Of a DNA stretch of 64,000 nucleotides, positions 1 through 8,203 are shown piece after piece. Position 1 is the stretch's first letter, and each line of letters begins with the position of its first letter. The stretch is from Pseudactinotalea suaedae. GTDB taxonomy: Bacteria; Actinomycetota; Actinomycetes; Actinomycetales; Beutenbergiaceae. Where the stretch lies: contig NZ_WNXY01000004.1 in the NCBI RefSeq assembly GCF_009733815.1, forward strand, positions 62,001 through 126,000. The letters are read 5' to 3'. Under the pieces are notes generated by a model. It ran no database searches and was not told where the DNA came from. It was given only the letters and a program-made list of their open reading frames with translations. The translations under genes were made by a program, and so were the position numbers.

Positions 1-29
1 TCGACGCCGATCCCGGTGCGCGGCGTCAC
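1..29 (-). CDS. ispF: IspF N-terminus (partial, cut by window edge)
   Basis: Only the first nine codons are visible. A GTG start at 29 overlaps the ispD stop (GTGA), and the translated beginning MTPRTGIGV matches the usual opening of 2-C-methyl-D-erythritol 2,4-cyclodiphosphate synthase, the enzyme of the non-mevalonate isoprenoid pathway that follows IspD by two steps. ispD-ispF adjacency is common in bacteria, and the overlap implies translational coupling. The call rests on nine residues plus gene order, so it is good but not proven; the rest of the gene lies outside the window. Confidence 0.6.
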
Positions 30-718
30 GACCACTGCCCGCTCGCCAGCATGGCCTCGGCGAGCGCGAGGTCGACCCGGGTGGTGATCTTCATGGCCTG
101 ATCCTCCCCCGCGACGACGCTGACCGCGACGTCGCTGAACCTCTCGACGAGACCGGCGTCGTCGCTGACCGCCGTGGACTCCGCCGCCGCCAGCGCGGCG
201 CCCGCCGCGTGCACCTCGACGAGCAGGTCCCGCGCAAAGGCTTGCGGCGTCTGGACCGCCACGAGCTCGGTGCGGTCCAGCGTCTGGGAGACCACGCCCC
301 CGCTCACGCGCTTGATGGTGTCGATGACCGCCAGCCCGGGGATGACCGCCCGGTCACCGGCCGCGAGCCGCTCCAGCAACCGCCCGATCAGCGCCGGCGA
401 GGCCAGCGGTCGCGCCGCGTCGTGGACGAGGACGACGTCGGCGTCCGGCCCGAGGGCCGCGAGCCCTGCGGCCACCGACGCCTGCCTGCTCGCGCCTCCC
501 GGGACGCACCGCGCCGACACCTCCGCGACGGCGCGGGCGATGTCGTCGTCACGCCCGGACGGGCAGGTGACGACGATCTCCTCGATCCCGGCCGCCCGCA
601 GCCGGCGGGCGGCATGAACGACCAACGGGTCGGCGCCCAGGCGCACGAGCGCCTTGGGGTCAGCCGACCCGAGTCGAGTGCCCGATCCCGCGGCGGTGAG
701 GATCGCGGAGGCGCGCAC
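26..718 (-). CDS. ispD: 2-C-methyl-D-erythritol 4-phosphate cytidylyltransferase
   Basis: IspD joins CTP to methylerythritol phosphate in the cytosolic non-mevalonate isoprenoid pathway. The 230-residue protein has the family length. It opens with the nucleotide-binding motif AAGSGTRLG and keeps the substrate lysine region (PKALV), the VLVHDAARPL motif near residue 95 and a VQTPQAF motif. The start is GTG at 718, 20 nt after the carD stop, so it reads as the second gene of a carD-ispD-ispF operon. Its stop overlaps the GTG of ispF. Coupling an essential transcription factor to isoprenoid synthesis is the common actinobacterial arrangement. Confidence 0.96.
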   Translation of the reverse strand: MRASAILTAAGSGTRLGSADPKALVRLGADPLVVHAARRLRAAGIEEIVVTCPSGRDDDIARAVAEVSARCVPGGASRQASVAAGLAALGPDADVVLVHDAARPLASPALIGRLLERLAAGDRAVIPGLAVIDTIKRVSGGVVSQTLDRTELVAVQTPQAFARDLLVEVHAAGAALAAAESTAVSDDAGLVERFSDVAVSVVAGEDQAMKITTRVDLALAEAMLASGQWS

Positions 719-738
719 CTGGGAATGACGTCCGTGGA

Positions 739-1221
739 CTACGAGGCGAGCACCTCGTCGAGGATGGCCTCAGCCTTCTCCTCCTCGGTGTGCTCGGCCA
801 GCGCGAGCTCGGAGACCAGGATCTGGCGCGCACGCGCGAGCATGCGCTTCTCGCCGGCGGAGAGGCCACGGTCGGCGTCACGGCGCGAGAGGTCGCGCAC
901 GACCTCGGCGACCTTGATGACGTCACCCGAGGCGATCTTCTCGACGTTCGCCTTGTAGCGGCGCGACCAGTTGGTGGGCTCCTCGGTGTACGGGGCGCGC
1001 AGCACCTCGAACACCTTCTCGAGACCCTCGTGATCGACGACGTCGCGGACACCGACGAGATCGCAGTTCTCCGCGGGCACCTCGATCGTCAGATCACCCT
1101 GCGCCACCTTGAGCCTGAGATACAACTTCTCCTCGCCGCGGATGACGCGCTTCGAGATCTCTTCGATGAGGGCCGCACCGTGGTGCGGGTAGACGACGGT
1201 CTCGCCGACTGTGAAGGTCAT
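739..1221 (-). CDS. carD: CarD family RNA-polymerase-binding transcription factor
   Basis: CarD stabilises the open promoter complex by binding the RNA polymerase beta subunit and upstream fork DNA; in mycobacteria it is essential and controls rRNA and many other promoters. The 160-residue protein begins [18 protein letters not shown], the typical start of the polymerase-interacting Tudor-like domain, and ends with the helical DNA-binding domain ([19 protein letters not shown]). Upstream in-frame codons exist, but ATG at 1221 is preferred because a strong GGAAAGGGGAG ribosome site lies just before it and homologues begin here. First gene of the carD-ispD-ispF unit. Confidence 0.96.
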   Translation of the reverse strand: MTFTVGETVVYPHHGAALIEEISKRVIRGEEKLYLRLKVAQGDLTIEVPAENCDLVGVRDVVDHEGLEKVFEVLRAPYTEEPTNWSRRYKANVEKIASGDVIKVAEVVRDLSRRDADRGLSAGEKRMLARARQILVSELALAEHTEEEKAEAILDEVLAS

Positions 1222-1249
1222 GAGTTGGCACTCCCCTTTCCAACGGTTG

Positions 1250-1255
1250 AGTTTA
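1250..1255 (-). promoter_or_regulatory. Probable carD -10 box (TAAACT)
   Basis: On the minus strand TAAACT fits the actinobacterial TANNNT -10 consensus, sits in an AT-rich patch, and would give a leader of about 20 nt ending in the strong carD ribosome site. No clear -35 is seen. Inference only. Confidence 0.4.
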
Positions 1256-1375
1256 TCATTGAACCTGGCGCTCGACCGACCGTCGCTCAGAGCGTTTGCG
1301 CAGGTCACCGGCCCGCACGTCGCTGTGGGTCACGATGCTCCGGCGCGGAGCGGTCGCGGTCGCCCCGCCCGACGC

Positions 1376-1381
1376 TAGGCT
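1376..1381 (+). promoter_or_regulatory. Possible -10 box (TAGGCT) for the lipoprotein gene
   Basis: TAGGCT fits TANNNT and lies 62 nt before the lipoprotein start in the 222-bp divergent gap shared with carD. Nothing else recognisable is seen in this gap. Confidence 0.35.
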
Positions 1382-1443
1382 TCGCTGTCGAGACCCTGGT
1401 CGAAGAATCGGTCGGATTCACGAGCCCTCGAGGAGCGCAGGAC

Positions 1444-1962
1444 ATGGCAGGTCGGACCGGAGCCGGACACGCACGTTGGATGTCGCGTGCGCTCGCCGCG
1501 CTGGCGATCGGGGCCGCCGCAGCGGCCGGGATCGGGGCTTGCTCGCCCATCAACACCCAGCTCGAGTACGCCCCCAGCGACGGCAACCGCGCCGAGCTCG
1601 GCGACGAGATCAGGGTCGAGAACCTGCTCGTCCTCACCACGGGTCAGGACGAGCCCGCGCTGGTCGTCGGCGGCGTCACCAACCGCACGGCCGAGACGAC
1701 CACGGTCACCTTCACCTTCGGCGCCGACGAGGCGGGCGCCACCGAGAGCCTGGACGTGCAGGTCGCGGGTCGCAGCACGGTGCTGCTCAACCCCTCGCAC
1801 GAGGACGGCGAGACCGCGATCCTCGAGGCGAGCCCGGTCGCGCCCGGCGCGAACCTCCCGGTGACGATCTCGACGCCGACCTCCGGCTCGACCACGGTCA
1901 ACGTCACCGTGCTCGACGGCACCCTGGCCCCGTACGACACCTACCTCGAGTTCCTCGACTAG
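1444..1962 (+). CDS. Putative lipoprotein of unknown function
   Basis: A 172-residue secreted protein. Residues 13-30 form a signal sequence ending in a lipobox (IGAC), so the mature protein should be lipid-anchored at Cys33 on the outer face of the membrane. The rest is a small, acidic, beta-rich domain (VTNRTAETTTVTFTF, then alternating short strands) resembling copper-chaperone-like or DUF461-type actinobacterial lipoproteins, but I see no metal-binding Met/His cluster, so no function is assigned. ATG at 1444 is chosen because AGGAG lies 8 nt upstream; an internal ATG at 1480 is the alternative. Divergent from carD, convergent with regX3. Confidence 0.8.
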   Translation: MAGRTGAGHARWMSRALAALAIGAAAAAGIGACSPINTQLEYAPSDGNRAELGDEIRVENLLVLTTGQDEPALVVGGVTNRTAETTTVTFTFGADEAGATESLDVQVAGRSTVLLNPSHEDGETAILEASPVAPGANLPVTISTPTSGSTTVNVTVLDGTLAPYDTYLEFLD

Positions 1963-1975
1963 CGCGAGCCGGCCG

Positions 1976-1998
1976 CGCCCGAGCAGCGGCGTCGGGCG
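1976..1998. terminator. Weak hairpin between convergent genes
   Basis: CGCCCGA pairs with TCGGGCG over a 9-nt loop in the 45-bp gap between the lipoprotein stop and the regX3 stop. It could end both transcripts; there is no T-tract, as for most hairpins in this window. Confidence 0.35.
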
Positions 1999-2007
1999 GA
2001 GCGGGAC

Positions 2008-2700
2008 TCAGCCGACGAGCTTGTACCCCAGGCCGCGCACGGTCACCAGCACCCGCGGGTCCGAGGGATCGGGCTCGATCTTGCCGCGGATCCGCTTGAC
2101 GTGGACGTCGAGGGTCTTGGTGTCCCCCACGTAGTTGCTGCCCCAGACCCGGTCGATCAGCTGGCCGCGCGTCAGCACGCGGTCGGGGTTGCGCAGGAAC
2201 ATCTCCAGCAGCTCGAACTCGCGCAGCGGCAGCGCGACCTCCTCGCCCTCGACCGTGACCACGTGGCGGTCGGTGTCCATGCGGATCGACCCGACGGTCA
2301 GCAGCCCGAGCCCGTCGTCCTCGGCCTCGGGGGTGGCCTCGCCGCCGCGCCGCAGCACGGCACGCACCCTGGCCAGCAGCTCTCGGAACGAGTACGGCTT
2401 GGTCACGTAGTCGTCCGCGCCGAGCTCCAGCCCCACGACCTTGTCGATCTCGCTGTCCTTGGCGGTCACCATGATCACCGGGACCTTGGAGCGCAACCGC
2501 AGCTCACGGCAGACCTCGACCCCGGACATGCCCGGCAGCATCAGGTCGAGCAGCACCAGGTCGATCGTGTTCTCCTCGAACGCCTCCAGGGCTGCGGGGC
2601 CGGTCGCCACGGCGACCACCTGGAAGCCCTCGCGGTTGAGCTGGAACGTCAACGGCTCGCGATAGGCGTCCTCGTCCTCGACCACCAGGATCGTTGTCAT
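2008..2700 (-). CDS. regX3: RegX3/PhoP-type response regulator
   Basis: OmpR-family regulator that controls the phosphate-starvation response with SenX3. The receiver domain (1-120) has acidic pocket E8/D9, phosphoacceptor Asp52 (LLDLMLPGMSG) and the TKPYS lysine. A winged-helix DNA-binding domain (about 135-228) ends VRGLGYKLVG. The 230-residue length and the stretch MVTAKDSEIDKVVGLELGAD are hallmark RegX3. The ATG start overlaps the senX3 stop (ATGA), so translation is coupled. The pair is divergent from phoU, with a PHO-box-like repeat in the shared gap, suggesting autoregulation. Confidence 0.96.
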   Translation of the reverse strand: MTTILVVEDEDAYREPLTFQLNREGFQVVAVATGPAALEAFEENTIDLVLLDLMLPGMSGVEVCRELRLRSKVPVIMVTAKDSEIDKVVGLELGADDYVTKPYSFRELLARVRAVLRRGGEATPEAEDDGLGLLTVGSIRMDTDRHVVTVEGEEVALPLREFELLEMFLRNPDRVLTRGQLIDRVWGSNYVGDTKTLDVHVKRIRGKIEPDPSDPRVLVTVRGLGYKLVG

Positions 2701-3869
2701 GCCACTTCCTCATCGTGCTCGTCGGCGCGGGGAGAGCCGGTGCTCTCCACCTCGGGGATCCGGAGTGTGAACGTCGACCCACGACCGGGAGCCGACCAGA
2801 GTCGCACGTCGCCGCCGTGACGCGCGGCGACGTGCTTGACGATGCTGAGGCCGAGCCCGGTACCGCCGGTGTCGCGGGAGCGGGCAGGGTCGACCCGGTA
2901 GAAGCGCTCGAAGACGCGCTCGAGATCGCTCGCGGCGATCCCGACGCCCTGGTCGACGACCGCGATCTCGACGAACCCCTCGCGCGAGCGCACCCCCACA
3001 CGCACCGGCGAACCCTCCGGTGAGTAGCGCAGACCGTTGTCGAGCAGGTTCCGCAGCGCGGTCACGAGCAGCGCGTGGTCGCCGTAGACGCGCTGACCCG
3101 AGCCGGCGCCGACGGCGATCGTCGAGCCGCGGTGGCCCGCCTGCACCCGCACCCGGTCGACCGCCTCGGCGATGACGTCGTCGATCGAGAGCTCCACCAG
3201 CGCGGTCTCGGTGTCCGGCGCCTGCAGCCGGGACAGGTCGATGATGTCGCCGACCAGCAGCGACAGCCGCGTCGCCTCGGTCTGCATCTGCGCGCTGAAC
3301 CGGCGCACGGTCTGCGGGTCCTCTGCAGCGTCGGCGATCGTCTCGGCCAGCAGCGACAGCGCCCCGACGGGCGTCTTCAGCTCGTGGGAGACGTTCGCCA
3401 CGAAATCGCGCCGGACCTCCTCCAGCCGTCGTGCCGCGGTGGTGTCCTCGGCCAGCACCAGCACCCGGCCGCCGGAGAGCGGCGCCACGATGACGTCGAA
3501 CACCAGCCGGTCCGAGCTGCTCAGGGCCGACCGCGAGATCGCGACCGTCTCACGCTGGGTGCTGCCGCCGTTGCGGACCGCCGCCACGAGCCTGGAGACG
3601 TCGGAGGACGGGATCCGCCCGTTGCGCACCACGCCCTTGGCATAGGCGTCGGCGCTGACGCGCAGCACCTCTTCGTCGGGCCCGAGCAGCACCGAGGTCG
3701 CGGTCAGCGCCGCGAGCACCTCGGCGACGTCGTCGTGGACCTGTGGCGGTGCGGCCGACAGCGGCACGCTGCGCTGGCTCCGCTCGCTGTGCAGGAAGGC
3801 CCAGACACCGGCGACACCGACGCCGACGCCCAGCAGGGCGGCGACGATCAGCAACCAGTTTTCCTCCAC
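2697..3869 (-). CDS. senX3: SenX3/PhoR-type sensor histidine kinase
   Basis: Membrane sensor kinase partner of RegX3. Residues about 6-27 form one membrane segment with almost no extracytoplasmic part. A PAS-like region follows (about 45-145), then the HisKA helix with autophosphorylated His162 (VSHELKTP), and the HATPase domain with N-box (LRNLLDNGLRYSP), VVDQGVGI and GTGLGLSIVKH. At 390 residues it matches SenX3, which senses phosphate status indirectly through the Pst transporter and PhoU rather than with an external domain. GTG start at 3869; no strong ribosome site is visible. Confidence 0.95.
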   Translation of the reverse strand: MEENWLLIVAALLGVGVGVAGVWAFLHSERSQRSVPLSAAPPQVHDDVAEVLAALTATSVLLGPDEEVLRVSADAYAKGVVRNGRIPSSDVSRLVAAVRNGGSTQRETVAISRSALSSSDRLVFDVIVAPLSGGRVLVLAEDTTAARRLEEVRRDFVANVSHELKTPVGALSLLAETIADAAEDPQTVRRFSAQMQTEATRLSLLVGDIIDLSRLQAPDTETALVELSIDDVIAEAVDRVRVQAGHRGSTIAVGAGSGQRVYGDHALLVTALRNLLDNGLRYSPEGSPVRVGVRSREGFVEIAVVDQGVGIAASDLERVFERFYRVDPARSRDTGGTGLGLSIVKHVAARHGGDVRLWSAPGRGSTFTLRIPEVESTGSPRADEHDEEVA

Positions 3870-3943
3870 GTCGCCACAGCGTAGGCGTCACGATGCCGTG
3901 CTCGGCGCCCCGATAGGCTCTGTCTGCCGGCTGCAGGGTTGTT

Positions 3944-3976
3944 GTTCACTTGGGTGGCACCGACCGTTCACCCGCC
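3944..3976. promoter_or_regulatory. PHO-box-like direct repeat between senX3 and phoU
   Basis: Two 11-nt units, GTTCACTTGGG (3944-3954) and GTTCACCCGCC (3966-3976), lie exactly 22 nt apart, with a weaker central unit TGGCACCGACC in register between them. The first unit fits the Streptomyces PHO unit consensus G(G/T)TCAYYYR(G/C)G at all 11 positions and the third at 10. In Streptomyces the phoU/phoRP divergent promoter region carries such a box, and the gene arrangement here is the same. Binding by RegX3 is inferred. Confidence 0.65.
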
Positions 3977-4042
3977 GGTGCCACGGTGTGGCAGCGGTCA
4001 GCGCTACCGCTGCCGTGGTCTAGGAGTCAAGGAGCTGTCAGG

Positions 4043-4708
4043 GTGCGAGCAATCTTCGACCAGGAGCTGGAGCAGGTCGGCAACGACCTCCTGCAGATGT
4101 CCAGGCACGTCGCCGACGCGATCAGCAACGCCTCCCAGGCGCTCATCACGGGCGACCTCGAGCTGGCCGAGAAGGTGATCGAGGCCGACGCCAAGGTGGA
4201 CGAGCTCGAGCGCGTCCTCGACGAGCGGTGCATCATGCTGCTGGCGCGTCAGCAGCCGGTCGCCACCGACCTCCGGATCATCGTCTCCTCGCTCCGCATG
4301 AGCAGCTCGATCGAGCGGATGGGCGACCTCGCCCGGCACATCGCCCAGGTGGTGCGGCTGCGCTACCCCGAGGCCACGCTGCCGGACGCCGCCAAGCACG
4401 TCTTCAACGACCTGTCGACGGCGGCGATCAAGGTCGCCGGCGACATCGTGGAGCTGCTCGACTCGCACGACCTGCAGCTCGCCTCCGCGGTGGAGCGCGA
4501 CGACGACGTGCTCGACCAGCTGCACACCGAGACGTTCAAGATCACCCTCGCGGAGTCGTGGCAGGGCACGACGGCGCAGACGGTCGACGTCACGCTGCTC
4601 GCCCGGTTCTTCGAGCGCTTCGGCGACCACGCGGTCTCGGTCGCCCGCCGCATCACCTACCTGGTGACCGGCGACTTCGCCACGGGCAACGGCAACGCCG
4701 ACGGCTGA
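4043..4708 (+). CDS. phoU: Phosphate signalling protein PhoU
   Basis: PhoU is a cytosolic all-helical protein that links the Pst phosphate transporter to the SenX3 kinase and keeps the regulon off when phosphate is plentiful. The 221-residue protein has the two tandem three-helix PhoU repeats, each with an E/DxxxD-type metal cluster (for example SSIERMGDLARHIAQ and ARFFERFGDHAVSVARR). GTG at 4043 is chosen because AAGGAG lies 8 nt upstream and homologues begin with a similar VRAIFDQEL sequence; in-frame sequence further upstream is the PHO-box region. Divergent from senX3-regX3. Confidence 0.95.
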   Translation: MRAIFDQELEQVGNDLLQMSRHVADAISNASQALITGDLELAEKVIEADAKVDELERVLDERCIMLLARQQPVATDLRIIVSSLRMSSSIERMGDLARHIAQVVRLRYPEATLPDAAKHVFNDLSTAAIKVAGDIVELLDSHDLQLASAVERDDDVLDQLHTETFKITLAESWQGTTAQTVDVTLLARFFERFGDHAVSVARRITYLVTGDFATGNGNADG

Positions 4709-4773
4709 GGCTGCCCTGCTCGAGGCCGCCGGGGCGATGGGCGCCGCACCGGTGTGATGCGTCCGACAGTCTC

Positions 4774-4789
4774 ATCTCAGATCTGAGAT
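4774..4789. promoter_or_regulatory. Perfect 16-bp palindrome, probable operator of the HTH-MurA gene
   Basis: ATCTCAGATCTGAGAT is its own reverse complement over all 16 bases. It ends 1 nt before a TATCAT -10 box and 14 nt before the start codon of a protein that itself carries an XRE-type DNA-binding domain. This is the usual place and form of an autorepressor operator. Binding is inferred. Confidence 0.55.
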
Positions 4790-4790
4790 A

Positions 4791-4796
4791 TATCAT
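4791..4796 (+). promoter_or_regulatory. -10 box (TATCAT) for a leaderless HTH-MurA transcript
   Basis: TATCAT fits TANNNT and is 7 nt from the ATG at 4804, the spacing expected when transcription begins at the start codon. No ribosome site precedes the ATG, which agrees with leaderless translation. Confidence 0.5.
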
Positions 4797-4803
4797 CGGC
4801 GGT

Positions 4804-6357
4804 ATGACGATCACGCTCGATGACTCCGCGCCCGGTCCGGCCCCGCTCACCGAGATCGGAGCGCTGATCCGGTCCACGCGGCAGGCCAAGGGCATCACGC
4901 AGGCCCAGCTCGCCGACGGGCTCGGCACCAGCCAGAGCGCGATCGCCCGCATCGAGTCCGGCGGCCAGAACCTGTCCGTCGAGATGCTCACCCGCATCAA
5001 CGCGGCACTGCACGCCGACCTCGTCACGATCGGCACCAAGGGCCCGACCCACCTGCGCGTCACCGGCGGGCAGCAGCTCTCGGGCAGCATCGCCGTCAAC
5101 TCCTCCAAGAACGGCGCGGTCGTGCTGCTGTGCGCCGCGCTCCTCAACCGAGGCACCACGGTGCTGCGCAACGTCGCCCGCATCGTCGAGGTCGAGCGCA
5201 TCGTCGCGGTGCTGGTCTCGATCGGCGTCAAGGCCACGTGGTCGAGCAACGGTCGCGACCTCGAGCTCGTCACGCCCGACACGCTGGACCTCGACGCGAT
5301 CGACGTCGACACCGCCATGCGCACGCGCAGCATCATCATGTTCCTCGGCCCGCTGCTCGGCCGCCTGGACACCTTCGCGATCCCCTACGCGGGCGGCTGC
5401 GACCTCGGCACCCGCACCGTGGAGCCGCACATGATCGCGCTGCGCCACTTCGGGCTCGACGTCGTGGCGACCCAGGGCGCCTACCGCGGCACCGTCACCC
5501 GCGACCACGCCGGCGACCTCTCGGTGGTGCTGACCGAGCGCGGTGACACCGTGACCGAGAACGCCATCATGGCTGCGGCCCGCCACCCCGGCGTCACCAC
5601 GCTGCGCAACGCCTCACCCAACTACATGGTCCAGGAGCTGTGCTACTACCTGGAACTGCTCGGCGTGCGCATCGAGGGCATCGGGACCACCACGCTGCGC
5701 ATCCACGGCGTCACCGACATCGATGCCGATGTGACCTACACGCTGGCCGAGGACCCGGTCGAGGCGATGAGCCTGCTCACCGCCGGCATCGTCACCGGTT
5801 CGCAGATCACGGTCACGCGGGTGCCGATCGAGTTCATGGAGATCGAGATCGCCACGCTGGCCGAGATGGGTCTGCGCTACGACCTCAGCGCCGAGTACAC
5901 CTCCGGCAACGGCCGCACCCGGCTCGTCGACATCACGGTCCACCCGAGCGAGCTGCGGGCGCCGATCGACAAGATCCACCCCATGCCCTTCCCCGGCCTC
6001 AACATCGACAACCTGCCGTTCTTCGCGGTGATCGCCGCATCGGCCTCGGGGTCGACTCTCATCCACGACTGGGTCTACGACAACCGCGCGATCTACCTCA
6101 CCGACCTCAACAGGCTCGGGGCGAACGTCCGGCTCCTCGACCCGCACCGCCTCGACATCACCGGTCCCACCCACTGGTCCGGAGCCGAGGTGAGCTGCCC
6201 GCCCGCGCTGCGCCCCGCCGTCGTCATCCTGCTGGGCATGCTCGCTGCCAAGGGGACCTCGGTGCTGCGCGGTGTCGACATCATCGCGCGCGGCTACGAG
6301 CACCTCGCCGACCGGCTGATCTCGCTCGGGGCGCAGATCGAGACCTTCCACGACTGA
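4804..6357 (+). CDS. MurA-like enolpyruvyl transferase with N-terminal XRE helix-turn-helix
   Basis: Residues about 13-68 are an XRE-family helix-turn-helix (LIRSTRQAKGITQAQLADGLG, then TSQSAIARIESG). The rest, about 70-517, is the inside-out barrel of UDP-GlcNAc 1-carboxyvinyltransferase, the first committed peptidoglycan enzyme. Active-site features remain: KN pair at Lys102, Cys199 in GGCDLG (GGCTIG in E. coli MurA), the following Arg, and the Arg470 region. The FPTDMQAQ loop carrying the catalytic Asp is altered to FPGLNIDNLPFF. It may be a second, regulated MurA or an enzyme-derived regulator. Family assignment is firm; activity is uncertain. No downstream partner: gpmA converges. Confidence 0.85.
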   Translation: MTITLDDSAPGPAPLTEIGALIRSTRQAKGITQAQLADGLGTSQSAIARIESGGQNLSVEMLTRINAALHADLVTIGTKGPTHLRVTGGQQLSGSIAVNSSKNGAVVLLCAALLNRGTTVLRNVARIVEVERIVAVLVSIGVKATWSSNGRDLELVTPDTLDLDAIDVDTAMRTRSIIMFLGPLLGRLDTFAIPYAGGCDLGTRTVEPHMIALRHFGLDVVATQGAYRGTVTRDHAGDLSVVLTERGDTVTENAIMAAARHPGVTTLRNASPNYMVQELCYYLELLGVRIEGIGTTTLRIHGVTDIDADVTYTLAEDPVEAMSLLTAGIVTGSQITVTRVPIEFMEIEIATLAEMGLRYDLSAEYTSGNGRTRLVDITVHPSELRAPIDKIHPMPFPGLNIDNLPFFAVIAASASGSTLIHDWVYDNRAIYLTDLNRLGANVRLLDPHRLDITGPTHWSGAEVSCPPALRPAVVILLGMLAAKGTSVLRGVDIIARGYEHLADRLISLGAQIETFHD

Positions 6358-6370
6358 GCCTCTCCCGGGA

Positions 6371-6411
6371 CGCGCGACGCCCCCGACCGGATCGGTCGGG
6401 GGCGTCGTGCG
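6371..6411. terminator. Strong bidirectional hairpin
   Basis: CGACGCCCCCGACCG (6375-6389) pairs perfectly with 6393-6407 over a GAT loop, and four more pairs (one G-T) extend the base. It sits between the convergent HTH-MurA and gpmA genes and should terminate both. No T-tract. Confidence 0.85.
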
Positions 6412-6429
6412 TGTGCGGGGTGTCGGTGC

Positions 6430-7167
6430 TCAGCGTCCCTGGTTGGCGACGGCGGCGATCGCCTCGGCGGCCGCCTCCGGGTCCAGGTAGGTCCCGCCCG
6501 CCGTGACCGGCACCATGTCCTCGTCCAGCTCGTACACCAGCGGGATCCCGGTCGGCACGTTGAGACCGGCGATCACCTCGTCGTCGATGCCGTCCAGGTG
6601 CTTGATGATCGCGCGCAGCGAGTTGCCGTGCGCCGCGACCATGACGGTCTTGCCCTCGCGCAGGTCGGCGACGATCTCGCCCTCCCAGTACGGCAGCGCG
6701 CGCTCCAGCACGTCCTTGAGGCACTCGGTGGTGGGGATGGGCTCACCGGCGTAGCGGGGGTCGGCGTCCTGGCTGAACTCGGAGCCGAGCTCGATCGGCG
6801 GCGGCGGCACGTCGTAGCTGCGGCGCCAGGTCATGAACTGCTCGTCGCCGAACTCGTCACGGATCTGCTTCTTGTCCTTGCCCTGCAGCGCGCCGTAGTG
6901 GCGCTCGTTGAGGCGCCAGCTGCGGTGGACCGGGATCCAGTGCCGGTCGGCGGCGTCGAGCGTCAGGTGCGCGGTCGTGATCGCACGACGCAGCAGCGAG
7001 GTGTGCAGGACGTCGGGGAGAACGCCGGCCTCGGTCAGCAAGGTGCCGCCGCGCACAGCCTCTTCCCGACCCTTCTCGGACAGCGGCACGTCCACCCAAC
7101 CGGTGAACAGGTTGAGGGCGTTCCATTCGCTCTCGCCGTGGCGGAGCAGCACGAGGGTGTAGGTCAT
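6430..7167 (-). CDS. gpmA: 2,3-bisphosphoglycerate-dependent phosphoglycerate mutase
   Basis: Glycolytic and gluconeogenic enzyme interconverting 3- and 2-phosphoglycerate. The 245-residue protein has the phosphorylated His10 in [10 protein letters not shown], the [11 protein letters not shown] and [11 protein letters not shown] motifs, and the second catalytic histidine in [10 protein letters not shown], all typical of cofactor-dependent GpmA. A -10-like CAGACT lies 7 nt before the ATG with no ribosome site, so the transcript may be leaderless. It ends at the strong hairpin shared with the HTH-MurA gene. Not part of an obvious operon; the lactonase gene stops 40 nt upstream. Confidence 0.96.
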   Translation of the reverse strand: MTYTLVLLRHGESEWNALNLFTGWVDVPLSEKGREEAVRGGTLLTEAGVLPDVLHTSLLRRAITTAHLTLDAADRHWIPVHRSWRLNERHYGALQGKDKKQIRDEFGDEQFMTWRRSYDVPPPPIELGSEFSQDADPRYAGEPIPTTECLKDVLERALPYWEGEIVADLREGKTVMVAAHGNSLRAIIKHLDGIDDEVIAGLNVPTGIPLVYELDEDMVPVTAGGTYLDPEAAAEAIAAVANQGR

Positions 7168-7207
7168 GCGAGCCAGTCTGCCGCATCGGCGAGACGGCCC
7201 ATGACCC

Positions 7208-8203
7208 TCAGCGTGCGGGCAGCAGGCACATGGGAGCGGACGCCGCGATCGTCGAGCTCAGCTCCCCGACCGTCGGACCGCCCGGGCCGCGATCGACCTG
7301 GTGCACACCGATCTGGTCGGCGTACTCCCCCGCGACCAGGACCGTCTCCCCCACCACCGTGAGGTGCCGTGGCCACGTGACCGTGGGGATCTCGGCGAGC
7401 AGGCGGTCGACCACGCCGTCGGCGAGCCCCACCACCGCGAGCGAGTCCGCGCCGCGCACACCGACCACCAGGGTGGTCGGGTCGATCAGCTCGAGGTGGG
7501 ACACCGTGTGGGTGTCCCCGGTCCGGGCAGGCACGGTCACCGTGCCGACCGAGCCCAGCAGCTCGCCGGTGCCGGTGGCCTCGTCCCACCGCAGCGTGAC
7601 GACCTCACAGCTGAGCTCGCACGCCACGTGGACCAGGTCGCCGGCCACCACCGCGTGACGGGGTCCGCTGCCCGGGACCAGCGCCGTGAGCACCGGTTCG
7701 CCGACGGGCCGTCCATCCTCGAGACGGTAGGCACGCAGCTCGTCCGTGCCGAGGTCGGCCACCACGAGCCATGCGCCCTCGGGCGAGACCCAGGAGGAGT
7801 GGGCGTGCGAGCCGTCCTGCCGCTCGGCGTTCGGTCCGCTGCCCGAGTGCGGCAGCGTCACCGACTCGCCGGTGAGGTCACCGGCGGCGTCGAGAGCGAG
7901 CGCGGTGGCGACGCCGTCGCCGTAGTTCGTCGTGTACAGCCAGCCCCCGTCGGGGTGCACGGAGAGGTGGCAGGGTGAGCTGCCGCCGCTGCTGGCGCTG
8001 CCGGTGCGCACCAGCGTCGCACCGGAGATCTCGAACGCGGCGACCGACCCGGGATCGGACTCGTCGACGGCGTACAACCGGGGCGCCGTCGGGTGGAGCG
8101 CCAGGAACGCCGGCCGCTCGGCGGCGTCCCCCGCGGGGGACAGCCGGCCGCCGGCGAGCCGTGAGATCTGCGGGGTGGAGCTGCCCACCCAGATGTCGGT
8201 CAT
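7208..8203 (-). CDS. Lactonase-family beta-propeller (6-phosphogluconolactonase-like)
   Basis: The 331-residue protein is built of repeated beta-propeller blades (for example [17 protein letters not shown] and [18 protein letters not shown], which are lactonase-family signatures). Members hydrolyse 6-phosphogluconolactone (E. coli Pgl/YbhE) or other cyclic sugars; the substrate here cannot be told from sequence. No signal peptide, so probably cytosolic. The ATG overlaps the lsr2 stop (ATGA), making it the second gene of an lsr2-led transcript, an unusual partner for a nucleoid protein. Confidence 0.85.
   Translation of the reverse strand: MTDIWVGSSTPQISRLAGGRLSPAGDAAERPAFLALHPTAPRLYAVDESDPGSVAAFEISGATLVRTGSASSGGSSPCHLSVHPDGGWLYTTNYGDGVATALALDAAGDLTGESVTLPHSGSGPNAERQDGSHAHSSWVSPEGAWLVVADLGTDELRAYRLEDGRPVGEPVLTALVPGSGPRHAVVAGDLVHVACELSCEVVTLRWDEATGTGELLGSVGTVTVPARTGDTHTVSHLELIDPTTLVVGVRGADSLAVVGLADGVVDRLLAEIPTVTWPRHLTVVGETVLVAGEYADQIGVHQVDRGPGGPTVGELSSTIAASAPMCLLPAR

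Noticed and set aside
739-1308. Longer CarD starting at 1308
   Set aside because: The extra 29 residues are not CarD-like and cover the promoter and ribosome site; ATG 1221 matches the family.
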